Below, in pieces: positions 57,701 through 64,000 of a stretch of 64,000 nt of DNA. A program made the translations under genes and the position numbers. Each line of letters begins with the position of its first letter. Position 1 is the stretch's first letter. A model generated the notes under the pieces. The model saw only the letters and a program-made list of their open reading frames with translations. It was not told the DNA's origin and did not search any database. The stretch covers positions 9,899,001-9,963,000 of the forward strand of contig BRXU01000001.1 of assembly GCA_030267565.1 (NCBI GenBank), given 5' to 3'. This DNA is from Pleodorina starrii. Taxonomy: Eukaryota; Chlorophyta; Chlorophyceae; Chlamydomonadales; Volvocaceae.

Positions 57701-60700
57701 GGGAGGTTACACGGGGCGAGGCGGGGCGGGGCGGGGGGAAGGGGGGGCGCTAGGAGGACTTCGGAGGGCGGGGGAGCAAAAGGCGAGCATTGGAATGCTG
57801 CCGGGGGGGCTTTCGAATGGCTGCTGTGGCCTTGGCATGACACGTGTGCGTATGTGCCCGCCGTACGTGTCGTACCTTTCGTACAGATCTCCAGCAGGTC
57901 GTACCCCAGGATCTCCCTGGCCTTGTCCAGCATGGCGGCCACCGCGGGCAGAGAGGCGGCGGTGGACAGCATCCCAACCGCCTGGGAGCCCTGAGGGGTC
58001 AGGGGGGGGAGAGGGAGGGGAGGGGGGGAGAGAGAGAGGAGGGGGAGGTGGTGATGGATGGGGGGAAGAGAATGGGTGCGTGTGTGTATGCATGTGTGTA
58101 TGCATGTAGGCGCATTCTGATGGAGGGTTTTCGGGTCCGAACGCTGACGGGGAGCCCGAGGAGAGCACAGTATAGACTCAACGGTTGTCGTACTGCCGTA
58201 CTGCCGTGCTGCCGTACCTGGCCTGGGAACAGGAAGGCGATGCGGCCGGCGGGGCTGGTGGGGCTGGGCGCCGCCACTGCTGCTGCTGCTGGTGCCGCCG
58301 TCGGTGCCGGAGAGGGAGCTGGCGCCGGCGCTGGCGCTGCCGCCGGGCTGCCGTACGCCGCCAGGGCCTCGCGCCCGTCGCCCCCTGCCGACATGCGGGG
58401 TAGTATCGGTCCCCATTGAGAGGGTGGGGCGGGGGAGGATGGAGGATGGAGGATGGAGAGTTTGAGGCAGAGTGGGTGACGAGGTGGGGGTGGGATAAGG
58501 GGGTGGGGGTGGGATAAGGGGGTGGGGGAGCGACGACGCGGAGGGGCAAGGAGGGAAGGAGCTCGAGGGGGCGCGTTTGCTCCGGAACCCACAAGATGGT
58601 GCCGCGAACGCCGTCTCCGTCGTTGCGGCATTTTTTACAGTACCACCTCCCTCCCTCCCAAAGAATTCCCGCCAGTTCCCCCCAGTCCTTTCCCCCCCAG
58701 TCCTTCCTCTCTCCTCCTCTTTCCCCCCCCCCCAAAACACCCACACACGCTCCCACACCCACACACACCAACACACACGCCACCCACCCGCTTCCAGGTC
58801 AGCGAGGAAGGCCTCCCGCTTCTCCCGCCGAGCCTCCCGAGCGGCGCGTTTCTCAGCCTGGGGGGGAGGGAGGGAGGGAGGGAGGGAGGGAGGGCAGGTC
58901 GGCAGGTGGGGGAGTGCGAGTGGGAGTGGGTGTGGGTGTGGGAGGTAAGGGGGGAGCGGTCTACCCGCATTGGCGGGTTGAATCAGGGGAGGAAACGGAA
59001 GGTCGTAAAACATATGAGAGAGATTCGTGAAACGAACCACGGGGTGGAAGAAACGCAAGGTCGTTCGTAAAACAGATAAAGAGAACTCCAGAAGGGGTGC
59101 GATGCGCGTGAGAGAGCGTGTGTGAGTGTGTGTGTATGTGCACGGTAGCACAACCCGTACGTAATATCGGAGCGGGGTACCTCCGCCGGTACAAACGCTC
59201 GCTCTCGCGGCGCCTCTGCCGTACGCCCCGTACAACATCGGTACCTTGGCGCGCCGCCGGGCGATCTCCTCCGGGTAGGGATGTACATAATCGTACGGCC
59301 AGGCGCCCACCACATCTGGACCGTAGTCGTACAGCGCCCACCAGTCGCCCAGGTCGGGATGCGCCCGGGGGGCCTGTCGCGGAGGAGACGAGCAATCAGT
59401 GTTATGCTGAGGCTCAAGGGAGAGGGGGAAGGGGGGCCCTACCTACCTACCTGCCTATCTTCCTTACCATCTACTACAGGGGTTTTTTTCGATTGGCGAA
59501 TGGGCCAAGTGGTATGGAACAAAAAGGTGGGGGGGGGGGGCAGGTACGGGGAGGGGTGCCAAAAACGAAAACGACGCTGCAGCGGAGGGACGTAGGCGAC
59601 ACAAGTACGGGTTGGGGCTTGGGGGGGGGGAGGGGAGCCGCGATGAACCCGGACGATGTCAGAGTCGGGCCGTCATCCCTACGAAGGTAGGGAACCGGTG
59701 GGGGACCACCGACCAGCAGCAGTTGGTGTTCTCTCCACGCAGCGGGTGGCGGCCACCCGACAGCGTTGCCACCCGCCACCCGCCCAGGCAAACATCCTCG
59801 CCCCCGTTCGTGCTGCCGTACTTTCGCCGTACAGGACTGAATCTGTTCGTCGCTGCTCGTCCGAATGGTGGGCTGCACGGCGGTTCGTTCTCATTCGACA
59901 TTTAGTGTGGTGTTCGTACGACAGCTTTCTCCCATGCGGTTACGGTATTGGGGACACAGCACCGCCCCTGGAGCCGCCTCCGGACGCTGTCGCCGCCCGC
60001 CTTCCCCCACCCGGCGCTACAATCAAACAAAGACATCCACCCGCACTGCACGGCGATGTTTCCGACCCCGGACGTCTGCGTTGCAACGAAGTACGGAGGT
60101 TGCCGTACGCCCATGCCGTACCTTGGGTACCGACGCGTACTCGTCCTCCAGCGCCTGGCAAGACCAGACAAAAGGGGGGAAGGGTCGGTGGGGGCGGCGG
60201 GGGAAGCGAAACAAACACATACATACACGCACGCACGCACACACATACACACACATTGCCTTTACTACACACAACAACCGGCAGTGCAGAGCACGAAGGG
60301 CCAGCTGTTGGCCCCGCCGTTGGCTCCACCCATCCGAAGCTCGGACTCCTCACTGTAACGACGTCGACAACGACAACGTACACCAACGTTGCCGTTGCTG
60401 GCGCTATGAGGCTGTGTGTGGAGTGGCGGGTTGGCTGGGGCTCCGGGAGCAGGGGCGGGCGGGCGGAAACACTCGACACATGATCCGTGGGTCAGTCCCG
60501 CTCGTCGGTCAGCGCGGCAGTCTCTCACTGCCGTCCATTGCTGCCAGGCCACCACGTCGTCTTCCTCCCTCCTCCCTCTCCCTCCCTCCCTCCCTCCCTT
60601 CCCTCCTCCCCAGCACCCCGCCATGCCCACCTGTAGCGCCGCCCTGACCCGTGGGTCATCCGCCGCCACCTGCTGCGGCCTCTTTGGCCCGGGCTCCAGG

Positions 60701-62135
60701 TAGGGGTCGTAGTCCTCACTCTCAATGGACGGGTCGGCGCCGCGGGACTGCACCGGAGCACCAGCGACCGACAGACCGAGGGACAAGAGGCGACAGAGGT
60801 CGAGCGAGGGGAGAGAGAGAGAGAGAAATGAGTGCGGGAGAGGGGGAGGGGGGGCGGAGGGAGGGAGGGACGAGGGGGAGGCAAATGAGCGCGGTGCGGT
60901 GCGGTGCGGGCCGAACGGCCTCCGCCTCCGCCTGCGCGTGCGTGCGTGCGTGCAGCCAGCGGACACATACGCGAGGAAAGGGGAGGGAGTAAATGCAGTA
61001 CAAGCTGTGTACGGCGCCGCCGCCATGTCGTCCGAAGGTACGACCTACCAGCAGGTATTCGTACATCTCCAGATATCCGTCCAGATGCGCCAGGTGAGCT
61101 GCTCGGTGCAGGGGGGTGAAGCCCTTGGGGTCGCGCTGATTGACTGAGGCGCCCAAATTGAGCAGGTGATGGACCTGGGGGAGGGAGGGGGGGGAGGGGG
61201 GGAGGGAGAGGGGGATAATAAGAACGGCCCGGGGCGAGGGGAACGCAACGCAGTTACCTGAAATATTACCTGAGGATTACCTGTTGTCTCCAGCAGAAAT
61301 AAAGCGAGCGCGTGGCCGCGTCGCCGCCGACCAACCCCAGACGGACTGGCACACGACGGCACGAGACCAACACAGACACACAGCCCGGACAGCACAAAAG
61401 GAACGATGGTTTACTCACCTGGGCTCAGAGGAGAAAAGGAGCCGGAAAGAAGGGAAGGAAAGGGTGTGAGTAACGGCAATGGTGAACGGCAATGTTAGCG
61501 AGGCAAGGAGCGAACAGGCAGGCAAGCAAAGCAAAAACACACGTAAACCAGAGGGGGAGGGGGAGGGGGGGGCACCCCATGGGGGAGCAACCCAGGTATG
61601 TTCGGTAAGTACCGGTATTGCTCCCGGGGGTTACTGGTCCGTTCGCTAACGCTGTCTCCGTTCCATTGATGCGCTATCTTCGTTTTTTACCCCGGGGGGG
61701 AGAGTGGGGGAGGTGGGGAGGTGGGGAGGTGAACAGGGGAGATGGGGAGGCGAGGAGATGGGGATTTGGGGAGGGAGAGGGGCCGGAGTGTGTGGGGTAG
61801 GGAGCGGGCAGGGGAGCATGGGGGGCGGAGGCTGTTGGGATGAGCGGGGTTAATGAGCGTCACCGCCTCCCCCGTCCACCCCCTCCCCCAAAACAACACC
61901 CACACCCACCCACCCACACCCACCCACCATATCCAGTTGTCGGTACGTGACTGCGAAGTGGATGGGCGCACCCGCACCGTTGTCCTGAGTCACGAAGTAC
62001 GGATCCACCTGGCAGGGAAGCATGGGTGCCGTACAGGTGCCGTGCAGGTGCCGTACAACACGGAGTGCGCGGGAGGGACGGGCCGAGAGGAGCTCAGCGT
62101 GGAGGTCGTTGGGGGGGGGGGTAACATGATTGCTC

Positions 62136-62176
<41 letters not shown>

Positions 62177-62599
62177 CGTGTATGTGACCGTGTGTGTGCA
62201 TGTGTGTTTTGCAACAGCAACACTCGCCCCACGCTCGCGTCCCACCGACCCACCGACCCACCGACCCACCGACCCTCACCAACCCACCGACCCACCGACC
62301 CACCGACCCACCGACCCACCGACCCACGCACACCACCACTTCCCATCACCACATTCAGCGTTCCAGCCGCCCACCCCGCCTCATCCTACCCCACCCCGCC
62401 CCCGAACCCACCCACCCTGCACCCTGCACCCTGCACCCTGCACCCTGCACCCTCACCCCGCTCCCCACTCCCCACTCCCCACCTGAATGATCCGTGCCAG
62501 GAGCTCCGGGTCCCCCATCCGCACCGCCGAATAGAAGGCGAAGGCGTTGTGGCGGGGCTGGGGCGGGTAGCGCCCCGTACCCGTCATATCGCGAGGCAT
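54712..62599 (-). CDS. Ankyrin-repeat protein fused in phase to malonyl-CoA:ACP transacylase
   Basis: Fourteen exons in transcript order: 62599-62483, 62008-61928, 61174-61049, 60747-60631, 60154-60122, 59373-59245, 58857-58788, 58384-58218, 57990-57876, 57355-57162, 56605-56417, 55879-55790, 55415-55359, 55050-54712 (607 residues). Exons 1-4 encode ankyrin repeats (GAPIHFAVTYRQLDMVHHLL, GFTPLHRAAHLAHLDGYLEM, SRGADPSIESED). Exons 5-7 add an acidic/aromatic block (DWWALYDYGPDVVGAWPYDY) and a charged helix. Residues ~270-607 are MCAT, which loads malonyl groups onto acyl carrier protein for fatty-acid synthesis in the plastid: FPGQGSQAVGM oxyanion loop, catalytic Ser363 in GLSLGEY, catalytic His482 in GAFHTSLM. 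An alternative is two genes, with MCAT starting at ATG 58394 (MSAGGDGREAL), whose frame is the same. The frame also stays open upstream of ATG 62599, so a targeting exon may be missing. Confidence 0.85.
59559..59602 (-). repeat. Dispersed short repeat A
   Basis: AAAACGAAAACGACGCTGCA followed by GCGGAGGGACGTAGGCGAC, in an intron of the ankyrin-MCAT gene. Confidence 0.65.
62131..62178 (+). repeat. GT microsatellite
   Basis: A GT run with a few GC interruptions in the first intron of the ankyrin-MCAT gene. Confidence 0.9.
62233..62326 (+). repeat. CCCACCGA octamer array
   Basis: About eleven copies of CCCACCGA, interrupted once by CCCTCACCAA, in the first intron of the ankyrin-MCAT gene. It is followed at 62409-62450 by a CACCCTG heptamer array. 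Confidence 0.9.
62409..62450 (+). repeat. CACCCTG heptamer array
   Basis: Five to six perfect copies of CACCCTG adjoin the octamer array, 30 bases from the donor of exon 1. Confidence 0.9.
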
Positions 62600-63384
62600 G
62601 GCGCTAGGTCTGGGGAGGTTGCTGAGGCGGTGCGTGGTCCCAATCGAGAGCGCGTGCAACAGCCAGGCGGACAGGATGGGCGGATGCGCGGGCACCTCCT
62701 GCGGAGAGCAACGCGGCCACACAGCGGTTGGTGGTCGGGTCAGTCGCCCGCGCGCCTCGGCCTGTACAGGGGGTGCAGGAGAGGAGAGTGTAGGGCGGCG
62801 TGCCTGCCTCACCGGCTGACGAGATGCTGGTCAGATACAATATATCAGCTCCGGGGACGCTGCGATGGACGCCGCGATGAGATAAAGGTTGGAATGACTG
62901 GAGTTCCAGGTCTTTTTATCTTTACTCAAAGGTGACGTTATCGTTCGTTCCTGCCGCAGAAGCGGCTTCGTAAGTCGTGCGCGACCCCGGGGAGGGCCTG
63001 GAACCCACCTTTTGTAACAATCACTACTCAAACAAACGACAAGAGCTGCCAGTGGGGCGGAAGGGCATTGCGTTGCTGCGCAGGTTCGCCAGCGGCGAGA
63101 CACACACACCCAACTCCTGGGAGCTGTCCGACGCCCGCCCGCTTCCCTCCCCGCCGTACATCGCATCGTCCCATACGTACAGCAGCGGCCAAAAAGGGGG
63201 ATGTGGGGCTCGTCCGAGACCGCCGCTATCCGGGAGGGAAACGCGCCGTCTCACCGACCGAGAAAGTGTAGTCTTTACCCCACGGCCGTCTCCGTTCCTT
63301 CGCTGCGGTATCTAGTCATTTTTCGCCCGTGACCGTTGCTTCCATCACTATCCTAGCTAACCGCGTGTTTGGCACGTTTGGGCC
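62600..63384. other. 5' region of ankyrin-MCAT, possibly with unplaced coding exons
   Basis: Minus-strand frames here look coding in places: EVPAHPPILSAWLLHALSIG directly in frame before ATG 62599, DLELQSFQPLSHRGVHRSVP near 62900, and a basic, Cys/Ala/Ser-rich frame from ATG 63166 that could be a transit peptide. I could not join them in a consistent phase. A copy of dispersed repeat A lies at 63283-63325. Confidence 0.35.
63283..63325 (+). repeat. Dispersed short repeat A
   Basis: GTCTCCGTTCCTTCGCTGCG followed by GTATC and a T-run. This is the plus-orientation form of the family and one of its best-preserved copies. Confidence 0.7.
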
Positions 63385-63389
63385 TTACA
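63385..63389 (-). terminator. Minus-strand TGTAA poly(A) signal
   Basis: It lies about 340 bases past the stop of the right-edge partial gene. Confidence 0.4.
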
Positions 63390-63726
63390 TTGCAGGAACT
63401 GCACTTGCTTGCCACCGAACGTTTCCTGGCCACAGGAAAAGCGGTAGAGGTGGCTTAGTAAGGAAGGGATTCGCTCGTGTACTTCCTTCAGTCGCCTTTC
63501 AGTAACATGAAAGCGCGCGGCGCCGGCGGCGAATGCTTGGCCCGCCGCCTGATGATGCTGGCCCCCGTCAGGTTGCGCAAGATGTGCTTGTTGCAAGGGC
63601 GTTCCCGGCGCTTCGTCGGAGAGGCTAGAGCCAGCTGGCCAGCGACAGGCCCTTCGTGCTGCGCTGATGAGGCGCAGGCAATCGGGTCCCAGGGAGGTCA
63701 CCCCATCGAGCCCCTCACAGGTCGAG

Positions 63727-64000
63727 TTACCCACCCAGACAGGAACGAGCAGACCTGGGGCGGAAAGCTCACGTCAAAGAGCCGCGACCCAAGCCCCCCA
63801 GGGGCCGACCGGGCCCGCCCAGTGCCCGCCCCCCCGCCCACAAGAGAGGGCCAACAGCGCCGACAGACCTCGTAGGGTTCAGGGTACCGTATGTCAGCTC
63901 TCCCACCGGCGTGTGCTTTACAAAACACACCACCTTGACACAATGCTTAAATGTTGTTGTATACTGCAGCAATGTGTCTGCCCGCAGGATAGGATGGGAT
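63727..64000 (-). CDS. 3' end of a gene entering from the right edge (partial)
   Basis: An open frame enters at the window edge and reads ADTLLQYTTTFKHCVKVVCF, VKHTPVGELTYGTLNPTR to a possible donor (exon 64000-63869, leaving AG). A CCGCCCCAG acceptor then gives a short last exon (63754-63727) that encodes SARSCLGG and stops at TAA. Phase is consistent, and a TGTAA signal follows at 63385. I do not recognise the protein. A frame without the intron also exists (63698-63943), so this model is tentative. Confidence 0.35.

Noticed and set aside
57334..59313. 659-codon minus-strand open frame across MCAT
   Set aside because: It contains true exon pieces, but most of it is intron with microsatellite translation (TH, PP and RT runs). 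The spliced model explains it better.

Overview
The window looks like nuclear DNA of a volvocine or Chlamydomonas-like green alga (Chlorophyta, Chlamydomonadales). The evidence is a very GC-rich, intron-dense genome, proteins padded with Ala, Gly, Pro and Gln runs, TGTAA poly(A) signals, GT/CT-rich microsatellite introns, and a pherophorin, an extracellular-matrix family typical of this group. There are no operons, CRISPR arrays or bacterial features. Exon models were built by hand from splice consensus, reading phase and protein family motifs. In each full model the coding length is a multiple of three.

Layout, left to right. 0.7-0.8 kb (-): possible first exon of a gene leaving the window. 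1.1-10.3 kb (+): ADA2, the SAGA-type histone acetyltransferase adaptor (ZZ, SANT, SWIRM). 12.6-14.9 kb (-): secreted prolyl 4-hydroxylase with a C-terminal ShKT domain. 18.4-19.5 kb (-): unidentified protein. 20.2-23.5 kb (-): very long low-complexity protein. 23.8-24.1 kb (+): LYR-motif protein of the ETFRF1/LYRM5 type. 24.4-28.3 kb (+): SET-domain protein. 31.2-33.4 kb (+): pherophorin, with two compensating single-base frame shifts. 36.0-38.3 kb (-): small, probably disordered protein. 42.8-53.4 kb (-): giant sorting nexin (PXA, PX, Nexin_C) with an N-terminal membrane hairpin. 54.7-62.6 kb (-): ankyrin-repeat exons that splice in phase into malonyl-CoA:ACP transacylase. 63.7 kb to the end (-): 3' end of a partial gene. 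About 17 kb (15-18, 28.4-31, 33.4-36 and 38.3-42.7 kb) shows no convincing gene.

The genes do not form one pathway. Two fit algal cell-wall biology: the prolyl 4-hydroxylase modifies Hyp-rich proteins, and the pherophorin has the Pro-rich rod such enzymes act on. MCAT belongs to plastid fatty-acid synthesis. ETFRF1 acts on mitochondrial electron-transfer flavoprotein. ADA2 and the SET protein are chromatin or methylation factors.

The most novel signals are: (1) the in-phase ankyrin-MCAT fusion; (2) two families of very short dispersed repeats, built around CCGCAGCGGAG and TATACGTGGATAACC, lying in both orientations in introns and flanks; (3) a GTACGGCAG unit that repeatedly abuts splice junctions and itself carries donor and acceptor signals; (4) a GC-AG intron in ADA2; (5) a 10.7 kb coding locus for a ~2,230-residue sorting nexin; (6) a hairpin at 39.7 kb.
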